Assembly: GCA_014529385.2 (NCBI GenBank)
Contig: CM043950.1
Coordinates: forward strand, 82,346,843-82,410,842
DNA length: 64,000 bases
Reading direction: 5' to 3'
From: Adiantum capillus-veneris
Taxonomy: Eukaryota; Streptophyta; Polypodiopsida; Polypodiales; Pteridaceae
Shown: piece by piece, positions 20,951-31,033 of the stretch
How the letters are laid out: every line of letters begins with the position of its first letter
Numbering within the stretch: the first letter of the stretch is position 1
Made by a program: the position numbers and the translations under genes
The notes under the pieces: model-generated
The model's input: the letters and a program-made list of their open reading frames with translations, nothing else
Told to the model about the DNA's origin: nothing
Database searches by the model: none

Positions 20951-22289
20951 CTTCTAGGTGGGAAACAATCATTTTTAGGTGCTTGATTATGGGGCATCTA
21001 ACAAGATGCTTTAATGTTTTCTAGGTGAAAGTGGAGGGTGGTGGGTGCAGGTTGGGGGGGGGGGAGAGAGAGAGAGAGAGAGTGCAAAGCCAGAGAGAGA
21101 TTTTTTCGACATGAAATTTGACCTATCAAATGTGGGCAGTGCAGAGAGACAAAGAACGGCAAATCCAAAAATAGATGGAGAGGCATTGAATTCTGGATGG
21201 GCAACAACGATGGGCTACATTTTTGTGGTGAGTCCCAGTGTGTCTGGTCGAGAGGAGAGACGCATAGAGAAGTGCAATAGTGATGATTGCTTGCATAAGT
21301 GTAGGGTTAATCTAGGGTGTTGCACCACAACAAGCAACAAACCAAGGAAAATGTGTGTGGTGTTTTGCATTGTGTTGCAAAGCTGAGCAAGGATACCATA
21401 GGTTAAGAGAGAGAAGGGGGCGGGGGGGCGGGATGCCATGTTTGGTAGCGTTCAAAGGGAGATCCCTGTATGGAGATCACAAGCAAAGAGAGAAAGAGGA
21501 GGAGAGATGGCAGTCATAGTGAGGGGCAGGGGTTGCACAGGGTTGATGTTGTTCCTTTCTTGTTCACACAAATTCGATGCAATTCTCCAAAACAAATTAA
21601 TTGAATTTTTAATTTTGGAGCGAGTAGATGAGGTGTAGGTGGCTAACATCAATATGTGGGTGAATCGATAATATGAGCCAAAAAAATACATGATAGTTTG
21701 TGCTCACCACTAGCCACATATACCCACCAACTATATACATTAGATTTTTCCAAAATTAGTATGTATACTTTGCTTCTATGTGATGTGAAATCCAAATATG
21801 AGGTGTCCACATGGATCGTTAGAGTAGGTTATTATATTCAATGATATGTGTATGCACTAAGTTCAAATAATTTGGAGTATAATAATTTGATGTTGTTCTT
21901 CATTGACAGGTATGGAGCACAAACACCTCTTTACATCACCGTAAGCTTACTAAAAGTACCCCACTTTTTCTTGCACATGTCACTTTCTATGTAAATCTTT
22001 TGACATACTTAAAAAAAAAAAAAACACACAGGCCTTCTATTTTTACTACCATTGTATGAAATCACTTAGGAGGCTATTGGTGTGGTTTTGGCTGATTTCG
22101 TGCTCACTCTATTTGCAACATTTTTGATTGATCAATTTTCTTTGATGTGTTGATTTCAATTTCATTGAAGTACCTTGCTAGTGTATATTGAGAAGGAGGC
22201 AAGAAGGATGGTGCAAGATCCAAGATGTTTGTTGGGTGACAACGACTACTGAGGATAATAATTGAGCTCTTCCATGGCAAGAGATAAGC

Positions 22290-22291
<2 letters not shown>

Positions 22292-22333
<42 letters not shown>
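22292..22333 (+). repeat. (GA)n microsatellite
   Basis: About 21 GA units without interruption. Confidence 0.95.
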
Positions 22334-22338
<5 letters not shown>

Positions 22339-22427
22339 AGTTAATTTTGACCAAAGAGAAAAAACAAACAACATGCTATATTTTGAACCATTGCAGTAGG
22401 TAGTGGCCTATTGCAAGGTGATTTCCT

Positions 22428-22462
22428 ACACACACACACACACACACACACACGCACGCACG
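22428..22462 (+). repeat. (CA)n microsatellite
   Basis: CA repeat running into CACG units at its right end. Confidence 0.9.
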
Positions 22463-23160
22463 CATGGATCTCGCCCGATTTTTCCGCTCGCTCGGTGTAT
22501 GGCAAGATTCTGTTGAACTCTGTATATTTGCATTGCTTTCTATTACCGAGCTCGAGAGAGAGTGAGATAGACCATCCTTGTATTCTCTTCTTGTTCTTTA
22601 CCTGCTTCCTGCTTCCTGCTCCCTACTTCCCTTTTTTCTCAACTTCTCTCATTGCTTTCTCCTCTTTACCTTGACTCACAAGGTCAAGAGAAAGAGAGCT
22701 TAAGCTTCTGTAGAGCTAATCACTTCCCTTTGTTTTCTTCACTCTGCAAATAAATCAAGGGAAAGAGATAGCTTATTCCTTTGTTCTGCTGGGAGAGAGA
22801 GAGAGTGATCTCCTTCTTGCTTAGTTCTAAGAGTGAGAGAGATCGATGCTTGCTTCCTTGCTTCAAGGTCCCAAGAGAGACTCTTTGAGCCCTCTAGCTT
22901 TCCATCCTGCAAAATCCCCTCTTCTCTTTCTCGTTCCTCCCTTCCATCATGAAAGTCCTTCCTTCTCGTGGCCAGGCTGGGTATATCTTGCAATCATTTT
23001 TCTACATAAGATGACATTCTGGAACTTGGTCGAAGTAAAAATTTCCCTGATGGCACTCCGGCCAAGCCGACCAGATTGGTGCAAAACTGGGAAATTCAAT
23101 TTGGCGATCTTGGTAATTGTAACTCCGATCGCTGATGTGAAAAGACCGACGTGCTCCACA

Positions 23161-25001
23161 AAGTGAGCACTTTATGTCCATGCATTCACTTCATTTGTGT
23201 CCCCTCAGTTGCAGTTGCCAAATCCAATACAGATCTACAATCGGCTTAAACTTCAAACTGACATAGCTTTATCATCGTAGCTCCAATCGACGAGCCATAA
23301 AGACAGGCCGGTAGATCACTTCAAGCACTACAGCTCTAGATCATAAACTCTCATCTATGCTCACTTCAAGCATACTCCTTTTTTATAATCATCAAATCAT
23401 CTGTTGGCCCTTTTAAGCCGCATCTGGCATACATTAATCATTAAACTTGGCATGTTAACAAGCCATGATCAGTGCTCAATAAATGTGTAGGCTTCAAAGC
23501 ATCTTAGCTTGCATTTATTTTCTCTTTTACCCATCATGGAAGCGGAGTGGCATGACATCCACCCCCTCTGAATCTCCACAGCCTTCGGTCTGTGCCCATT
23601 GCACTTTAATTAGCATCTTCTATAAGTACCTTAAGCTCTTTGCCATCAGCAGACTCATGTAACTGGTAAGCATATGGAAAATAATATAAGGCTTATACCC
23701 TATCATCAATGTTCTAGCTTAATCATTAGGTAGGTGTCCATTCGAAATCTTTTAATCGTATCTGTAGTATCTCCAAAGCATTCAATTATGGATAACCCAT
23801 TTAGTGAACCCCGCTAGACTCAAGTGCTCCAGTTAATGATGCTTACGACTTGACCATTAAGGTCGCTTTAGGGAACCTTGTCAAGCTCAAGCATGCCTTA
23901 CTCTGTCTGCACATGGAATGGCCGTCAAGTCCTTTACTTCAAGTTCTAGTAGAAGAACCAAGTCAAAAGATGTGAAGATACTTCATCAATTCTCCAAAGA
24001 AGTCAGTTGGAAGCTAGCCATGTAATCTTATTAAACGCATACCCAAAATTTCTTCTGACTTAGCTTAATCTAGAAACCAAAACCTTGTACCATGCAACCT
24101 GCTACAATAGACATTTGGTATCCTTTGAATCTGCAACTTCCACTAGTAGCCCCTAGTTGGATCAAATGGGATAACAAGGAATTGCCCAAATACTAGAGCA
24201 ATATAATATCCACATGAGCATACATTTCTTGTATCAATCAACATTAAGAATATTTGGTGCAAATATGCTACCCTTGGTTCAAATAGCACACAATTACTAT
24301 GCATACTTAACAGTATCCATCCATATTGAATCTGCTTATAAATGTCCTTCAAATATCCTGGATCAAACACCATTGAGATCACATAGCATTGACATGCTCC
24401 GAAATATATTAGAGCTTCACGTGAAGCATAGTGCAACACCCACATCTCGTAAACTTTTGGCAGCTGAAGTTTGTTACCAGCAACCATTAAAAAATTTTGA
24501 CTCCCTTTTACTGGCAACCAGGACATCACTAACATAAGCATCAATAGGAATAGCACCCAAATCTAGTCACATTTGGCACATTGTCCAAAGAAATGAAAAA
24601 CCCTATGCAATTTTTGCAGTATCAAGGATGCTTTAGCATCATCACCTCCTCTAGTTGCATAGCCATCACAAAAAATCTTGGGAGTCTCTGGACCTGTATC
24701 ATCATAGAAATTTTTACCTATTGGAATTTCAGCTTGATCATGAAAAACAGCTTTATCCTGTAGATTTCATCCATAGAATCCTCATGAAAAACACTCTTCA
24801 AAAGATCAACCTTCATCCGAACTGTAGGAGTTATCTCCTCATGCAGCCCAAGTACAAGCATAGATATAAAATCCCTGCCAATAATCTATTCACAATCAAC
24901 ATGATCTAGGCAATCTTCATACTCGTCCATGTCATCCTCTTCTTCCTCATATGCATCCATGCCACTTAGCAATATGAAGAGGTACATGTATCAGAAAGCT
25001 C
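23161..25001 (-). other. Decayed minus-strand coding remnants, family unknown
   Basis: Several minus-strand segments read as plausible protein with stops and shifts, for example LGLHEEITPTVRMKVDLLKS near 24780-24870, PETPKIFCDGYATRGGDDAK near 24640-24700, and frame 24143-24556. They continue the reading direction of the damaged frame at 25002-25797. No domain is recognised. A minus-strand purine run near 23560 (AGAGGGGGTGG) could be a polypurine tract. Confidence 0.35.
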
Positions 25002-25797
25002 TTATATACTGCCATGATCATCTCCTTTGGATCTAGACAAAAAATCATCGATTATGGAATCCTCTTCTGTAATAGCAACATCTGTAAGCATATTGTTAGT
25101 AGCAATCATAGGTTCATTGACATCCTTAGGTGGATACTGAGTTGGGTCCACAATCTTAGTCTCTTCATCAGCTACTATGTATATAATAGCTTTATTCAGG
25201 TAATCACCTGCCAAAAACATGTTGTCCTGCTCGGCTATAGTGTAGATAGTTTCAGTAATATCCTATAGAGGCTCATGTGCATGATAAAATCCTTCAAAAT
25301 AATCCATGTCAAGGTCATTATCTTGTGAACCACTTGCTGTACAGTTTATGTCTTCACTGGAACTGTTATTAGAGGTAGAATCCATGCAAGAAATCTTTTT
25401 TAAAAAATCATATAATTCTATTTCACCATTAAATTCATCATTTAGCTTTTTTTCATTGCTCAAAATATGTTCCTTTGAAATTGAATCTACTACTTCCAAT
25501 TCCACGTTTTCTTTGACTTTGCTTCTTGCAAAAATGTGTTTCCAAAATTCATCAAAGTTTAAGGAACTGCATCTGATCCCCTTCACCTTTACTGAAGACA
25601 ACATGGCTTCATTCAGTAATCTCTTTTTATTTCCAAATATAGAATCCTTGCGCTTTTGCAAATAAATTCCTCTGCAAAATATTCCTAGCGTCGTGTGGCA
25701 TATGCTTTTGCTAATTCTTGAACCTTTTTTAAAAAATCTGAGTTTACAACCTCTCCAAAAGCTGCAATCATCCAATTTTCTAGGACATTTTTTCTCT
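25002..25797 (-). pseudogene. Acidic unknown ORF, stop-interrupted
   Basis: Minus-strand reading from about 25797 (MKRKNVLENWMIAAFGEVV) has stops and shifts near 25690, then a 170-codon frame (25775-25263) that ends at a stop, and the same frame reopens at 25220-25002. The composition is acidic and Ser/Asp-rich (NNSSSEDINCTASGSQDNDL, EEDSIIDDFLSRSKGDDHG). No zinc finger, polymerase or protease motif is seen. It abuts the cut end of the 3' LTR at 25829, so it belongs to a different piece of DNA than the gag-only element. Unrecognised. Confidence 0.4.
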
Positions 25798-25828
25798 TCA
25801 TCTCAGATTCATAATATGCAATAAATTC

Positions 25829-25902
25829 ATGTATTTACATCTTTTTGAACAGATGACCATGCATATAAATGCTACTTTGTACATACCAAAAGTGGTTTAT
25901 CA
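25829..25902 (-). repeat. Truncated 3' LTR (74 bp) of the gag-only element
   Basis: Matches 29126-29199 with two mismatches in 74 positions. Read on the minus strand it starts TGATAAACC immediately after the gag stop codon, as a 3' LTR should. Similarity stops abruptly at 25829, where unrelated sequence begins, so about 1.15 kb of this LTR has been lost or displaced. Confidence 0.85.
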
Positions 25903-27891
25903 TCATTGCCCAACCCCTAGTAGAGCATTTATGCTCAACACTTGCATCAAACAGTGACAAAGAAACTGCAAAAGTGACCCCAAAATTCCTCCAGGATCAT
26001 AGGGAAACTTGTCAAGCTTCATAGCACCACCTATGTGCCCAAGAATTCCACTCACACCAAATAAGAAAGCTTTTATCTTCTTGCATGAATGCCATCCTCC
26101 ACCCGGATCCCAGGAATAATTTGAATCTTCTCCAAGGTTGGCACATGCCATGTTGTACCATACTTTGTTCCAATCAGCACAACCTACAAATACCTCAAAA
26201 TGCAACTCATAACTAGATCCCATTTGATTGACAACCATAAATCCCACATTATCTTCTTGATGCATTGATTGCTCTTCACTCCCCACGCCCAAGAGACCAT
26301 CACTCCAAGCATTAACAACTCCATTCCAAAATTGAAAAGACGCTTTGAAAACACTATCACCAGCATCTTCTTCTTCCAGATAAGACATTTGCCACTTGAA
26401 AAGACAAAGACATGCATACAAGGCCACATAAGACATCATTACCCAGTCTTCATCATGCCAACTAGCCCCAAGACTCGCCAATTGCCAATCAGGATCTTCA
26501 CAGATGAAGGGTCTGGGCTCAAACATACATTGAAGCATGTGAAATGCATCCATAAGATCAATATGCAAGCAAAAGGTCACTTTAACCTCCTTGTCATCCA
26601 CATCCTCAAGAAGTTTATACTTAACAATCGCATGGCGCATATCATCATGGACATCCCTTGGAGATGGCACTAGCATCAAATTCTTGCATACATAGAACTC
26701 ATCCCTATCACCTTCATGACCCAATACCTCTGCATCACAACCACTAGAGGGTTGCCCAACCCCCAGCTTTGGTAAAGCACATGGATCCAAGGTCACATCG
26801 ACCATCATAGCATCATCCTCTCCTGCATCATCTTCACTTGTCGATGGAGAAAGTGTTTTTCCATAGCCCACCATCTCATCATCAAAGCAAGCATCCATAT
26901 CATGTTGCTGCAAAGCTCCTTCCCAAAGGATACGTTGCTCTTTGTGCAAGGCTACCATATCCTTCAATGGATCTAGTGACTCTATGTCATCATTGCACCA
27001 ACTCTCACAAGCATCAGATGTGTCACCATCATAGGTTACCTCATCCTTGTCAATTCCATTCTCATCATCTTCACTTTCCACACTAGTGCTCAAACTCTTG
27101 CATTCATCTACTATGTCCTTGCCATTTTGCACCATGGGCATGTGTATGGTCTCTAAAATTGCTTCACATATTTCATTTGCATTGACTTTGTGCATATGGG
27201 CATCCACATCTATATCCAAGCTATTATCCTTGCTAACATGACCACCTGCAATCATGACTTTATGCACATAAAGGGCATCCACACTATCAATTCCGAGTAT
27301 AGACAAAGGGCACTTCATGCCTCTAGCAACACACAACTTTCTCTCCTTTCTTAGCGCTAACTTCAATGCTTCATGCATGGAAATGGGCTCTTTCTCTTGC
27401 AATTTCATCTTAAGGACCGGCTGCAATAGACTCGTGAATACCTGTATTCTTTGGCTATTTGTAAATGCAGAATAGAATTCCTCTTTAGACATGGCTTCCA
27501 CATGCAATAGAGCATCTTTCCACACTCTCCAAGCATCATCAAATCTTGACCAAAAATCTGCAACAGACTCGTGCTCTTGCATAAACAAACTAGTGACTTG
27601 TTTCCACGCATCTTGGTGAGGAATCACCTTTTTAAACCGCTTCAAAAAGCATATCTTAAAGCTGTCCCAATTAACTTTTTCATCCTGTGACAATCTCTCA
27701 AACCATTCTCTTGCATTACCTCTGACCACCAGATTGATACCTGCAAGCTTTTGCGCCTCACATGGAACTGCACGGCATAAACATGTCAAGTCGAGCTCAT
27801 ATGATGCAAGACAATCGTCTGCATCCTTAGAACCTGTGAAAATTGATGGTTGGAATGGAACCACCATCATGAAACTGCCTTCAACATCCAA
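25903..27891 (-). CDS. gag: Gag-only ORF of a non-autonomous LTR element (TR-GAG-like)
   Basis: An uninterrupted 662-codon frame fills the whole space between the primer site and the 3' LTR, with its stop directly touching the LTR. Residues ~13-125 form a Retrotrans_gag capsid domain (VVRGNAREWFERLSQ, FKICFLKRFKKVIP, ESVADFWSRFDDAWRVW). No CCHC zinc knuckle and no protease, RT or integrase follow. Residues ~230-390 are strongly acidic. Residues ~450-660 are Trp/Cys/aromatic-rich with hydrophobic stretches (YVALYACLCLFKWQMSYL, GGILGSLLQFLCHC) and resemble nothing I know. The structure fits terminal-repeat retrotransposons with GAG domain (TR-GAG), which need a partner for reverse transcription. 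The long C-terminal part is the notable feature. The start is the first Met, 60 nt after the primer site. Confidence 0.8.
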   Translation of the reverse strand: MDVEGSFMMVVPFQPSIFTGSKDADDCLASYELDLTCLCRAVPCEAQKLAGINLVVRGNAREWFERLSQDEKVNWDSFKICFLKRFKKVIPHQDAWKQVTSLFMQEHESVADFWSRFDDAWRVWKDALLHVEAMSKEEFYSAFTNSQRIQVFTSLLQPVLKMKLQEKEPISMHEALKLALRKERKLCVARGMKCPLSILGIDSVDALYVHKVMIAGGHVSKDNSLDIDVDAHMHKVNANEICEAILETIHMPMVQNGKDIVDECKSLSTSVESEDDENGIDKDEVTYDGDTSDACESWCNDDIESLDPLKDMVALHKEQRILWEGALQQHDMDACFDDEMVGYGKTLSPSTSEDDAGEDDAMMVDVTLDPCALPKLGVGQPSSGCDAEVLGHEGDRDEFYVCKNLMLVPSPRDVHDDMRHAIVKYKLLEDVDDKEVKVTFCLHIDLMDAFHMLQCMFEPRPFICEDPDWQLASLGASWHDEDWVMMSYVALYACLCLFKWQMSYLEEEDAGDSVFKASFQFWNGVVNAWSDGLLGVGSEEQSMHQEDNVGFMVVNQMGSSYELHFEVFVGCADWNKVWYNMACANLGEDSNYSWDPGGGWHSCKKIKAFLFGVSGILGHIGGAMKLDKFPYDPGGILGSLLQFLCHCLMQVLSINALLGVGQ

Positions 27892-27950
27892 AACTTGTGT
27901 ACATCACTGTTCAAAATCCAAATTTTGGGTGCACAACCAGCAATTTTCGC

Positions 27951-27968
27951 TCCCCAGCGGGATCGCCA
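27951..27968 (-). other. Primer binding site of the gag-only element
   Basis: Read on the minus strand: TGGCGATCCCGCTGGGGA, five bases after the LTR end. This is the type of site (complementary to the 3' end of tRNA-Arg) used by Tat/Ogre-like plant gypsy elements. It fixes the element's orientation. Confidence 0.75.
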
Positions 27969-27973
27969 AAGGA

Positions 27974-29199
27974 TGATGGAGCAAAAGATGTCGTGCGCAC
28001 ACTCACACACCCACACAACTCAACACAACACAAGGAATTTAATTGAATTCCTTTCCTCACTCACTACCACTCAAAATCTTCCTGAAAACTCTACCCACGA
28101 GCTCAATTCAAACTCCAAACGCCTCGACCTACAAGCCCTTGCCCGCCCGCAGACACTACAAGGTGAGTCGAGGTGATCAACACTTGAAATCACGCTTGAT
28201 GGTGACCAAAATATACAAGAAAAACCATCAAAAAACCAAAAAATCCAGCCACAAAAGGCCACTCTCAAACCATTGCAAAAGATTCACCAAACTCCACTCT
28301 GTTGGACTCTTTGGATCGAGTAGCGCCAACCCTAATGGCACCGATACAGGGTCACATAGTCTTGCAGAAAGCCGCACCTTCTTCCCTCAATTCATTGCAC
28401 ACACACATCCATGGAAACCTCAGAACTTCCATAGACTCTCCCAAGTGCAAAATTGAGGAGAGAAAGCTGTCATTCACTCCTCCACACACTCGAAAACAGT
28501 ACGAGAACGCAACGAGACTGCACTAGACCACCTGTAGGAACCCTGCTTCCTCCCACACACAGAGGGGTGAAAGTGTTGATATTGCTCTTCCAAAGTCCTC
28601 CCTCATCCTGGACCATCACAGCACCGTGAGTGATGTGGCAATTTGAAGCCATTTCACACCTTTTTGACCATTTTTTGACCTTTTTTGGCCCAGTTTTGAC
28701 CCCTGTCGGGCATTTTTCGCAGGAAAAACCCCAAACGGACTCCAAAATTCACCAAATTTCGCATGCTTGATCCTTGATACCCAAAGAACTTTTACACATC
28801 CCCACATTCTATTTTTAACCACTTATAGGGCGATGCACGTATCACCGCAGATCAGGCGCCGCAAATAGACAATTACTGCATGTCCCAAACTTCTTGGGCG
28901 GGATGAGAGTACCCACACTTCTCGCTTGCATAATTTAAATTCTAGAAAGTTCAAACACATTCTCTAGAACCAAAATAAGCCACCTTAAACCATATCCAAG
29001 GCCCCGATACCCTATATGGGCATGTACATGTGTCCGACTGTTAGCGCGCGAACCTGACTATTCACAATGTGTACACATTGCATCTTTTTTCAAATTTAAA
29101 ACCACTTTGAAAAGCTCCCAAATGGATGTATTTACATCTTTTTGAACATATGACCATGCATATAAATGCTACTTTGTACATAACAAAAGTGGTTTATCA
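27974..29199 (-). repeat. 5' LTR (1226 bp) of the gag-only element
   Basis: On the minus strand it starts TGATAAACCACTTTTG (29199 downwards) and ends CTCCATCA (27974), with TGAT...ATCA inverted ends. The first 74 bp match the truncated 3' LTR at 25829-25902. The right flank (29200 on) is unrelated DNA. Several open stretches inside, including one of about 137 codons, are chance frames within the LTR. Confidence 0.85.
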
Positions 29200-30301
29200 C
29201 CGTTAATGGCTTCGTGATTTATAAAAAAGGATTAACTAAATCTAACATGTTCTCGATAATCAAAAATTTCCTTCGTGTTGCATTTCCTTGCTTTGAATGT
29301 TGTTGAACTCTGTATATTTGCATTGCTTTCTATTACCAAGCTCGACTTAAAATTGCTACTAGGCTTGTGTTCATGTTATGCTCATTCTGAAAAAACTTTC
29401 TCCCATCTGATTCTATTGCTAGCCGTTTTTTGGCTATCCGAAATTTCCATAGTGAGCTACCTCACCGTATCAAAATCACTCAAACACTATGGCTATCCTC
29501 ACTCTTTCAGTGTACATAGGCATGAGTGAGTTAGGGAACTTTTCCCATATCTCCTTATAACCCTCAGTGAGCTAGTCATTGAGATAGTTGAACCAAATAA
29601 ATAGATAAAAACAAAAACAAAAATATATTATGGCCCATTTGTGTGTACATATTTGATGGTACATAGGGATTTATTTAAATATTTTTACCTGAGAAAAAAC
29701 ACAAAAATACCCTTCACCTAGTCATTCCTTTTTACTAAATCACCATTTTTCTACATGCATTCTTCTCTATTTCTTGTAGATAGTCCTAAACCAATAAAAA
29801 CAAATGAGGACTCCTCATTTGATTTTCTATATTTCTTTATTTCTATTTATATTCATATAAAGTTGACACTATTCTAGATTCCATGAATTGTTTATATACT
29901 AATCTTTTTTCTCCATCATATCCATATATCTTATTTGTGAATAGTCATAATCCATGCATATTCTCAAACCCTCAAGAATATATTAGGTCATGCTCTCATG
30001 CAAGGAGGGGCTCACTCTTGGAGGATTATGCAAATTCAACAAAAGGGAGGCCACTGAAGACTTTTGTAGGAGGAAAAATAGGCATTTTGATGGGATTTTT
30101 GGCGTCCACCTCAACTCTGAATTTGAGAAAGTGATCAAAATGAAAAATTTAGCTCACAAGCTCAGTGATCACCTCAAAAATTTTCATAATTTTTGAAGCT
30201 GCCATCGATGAGATATGATTTTTTTGGTGGACCCCAGTCTACCTACTTTTTCTCACAAGTCATCCTAGTCTTCGTTCACCTTCCTTCAAACTTCCACACT
30301 T

Positions 30302-30340
<39 letters not shown>

Positions 30341-30857
30341 TGGTCACTTCATCTGACCAGGATAGCTATTTCTAGTTACACTAACTCAACCTATTGGTAT
30401 TACTACCCTAACTATGTATGTTGCTAATACTTTACCCAACACACTTCTGGCAGTTTGACTAAGCCTTTGCTGCTTGATTACAAGTAGCCTACTCTTAGCA
30501 TAAGGTTCTCCACCTTGAATATGAAATCACTGAATTGATACTTGAATTCCTTGTTGCTAGCCTACTATGCTATCTTGGTTAGCATGGATGAATGAGTACC
30601 ACTAAAAGCCTAATTTAGTGGGAGCAATCCCTTGTGGATTTAACCTTACTCATTGCTATCTTGGTTTTCATGGTTTAGTGTGAACCAATTTTTTGAAAAT
30701 AGGCTTAGTGGGAGCAATAATTTAACCGATAAAGGCTAGGTTTCCTTCCCTTCTGGCATAAAGCGGTTACACTCTGCAATACTAGGTTAGTGTACTCTAT
30801 CGAGACAGGATTCTTCCCCTTTCACTCGTACTACTTCACGATGAAACACATCTAAAT
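29200..30857. other. Non-coding DNA between two LTR elements
   Basis: AT-rich with no gene supported. Bases 29301-29345 repeat those at 22511-22555. A CA tract lies at 30303-30335. The CTAAT at 30858-30862 just beyond is the target duplication of the next element. Confidence 0.5.
30303..30335 (+). repeat. (CA)n microsatellite
   Basis: About 16 CA units. Confidence 0.95.
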
Positions 30858-30862
30858 CTAAT

Positions 30863-31033
30863 TGTAAGAACTAGGGAACTAGGCTCTGAGATCCTCCTCC
30901 CAACCTCCCTTTATATAGGCGGGCTCCTAGCCCCTTGCCCTAGACGGATCCCCTATCCACACTGCCTAGCCCGGCCCTTGGCCGTAGTCCGTGACTAACC
31001 TAGTTCTTAGGGTACAGGACCATTTTCCTGACA
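30863..31033 (-). repeat. 3' LTR (171 bp)
   Basis: On the minus strand begins TGTCAGGA and ends TTCTTACA. A TATATAAAG box (minus strand) lies near the end. Just inside it, the minus-strand sequence AACGGGGAAGTAA (31034-31050) serves as the likely polypurine tract. Confidence 0.9.

Larger units (their letters stand above)
20951..23160. other. Non-coding, microsatellite-rich DNA
   Basis: No gene supported. It holds a G/GA tract near 21055-21080, (GA)n at 22292-22333 and (CA)n at 22428-22462. Bases 22511-22555 are repeated at 29301-29345 with one mismatch. The frame at 22846-23166 lies in a CT/GA-rich stretch and has no recognisable motif. Confidence 0.5.

Noticed and set aside
22846-23166. 106-codon frame with many Pro/Ser
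   Set aside because: Lies in CT/GA-rich sequence; no homology pattern.
23540-23590. Minus-strand polypurine tract and LTR start
   Set aside because: Purine run is plausible, but no paired LTR or primer site was found, so no element was called.
28043-28456. 137-codon plus-strand frame
   Set aside because: Lies fully inside the 5' LTR of the gag-only element on the opposite strand.
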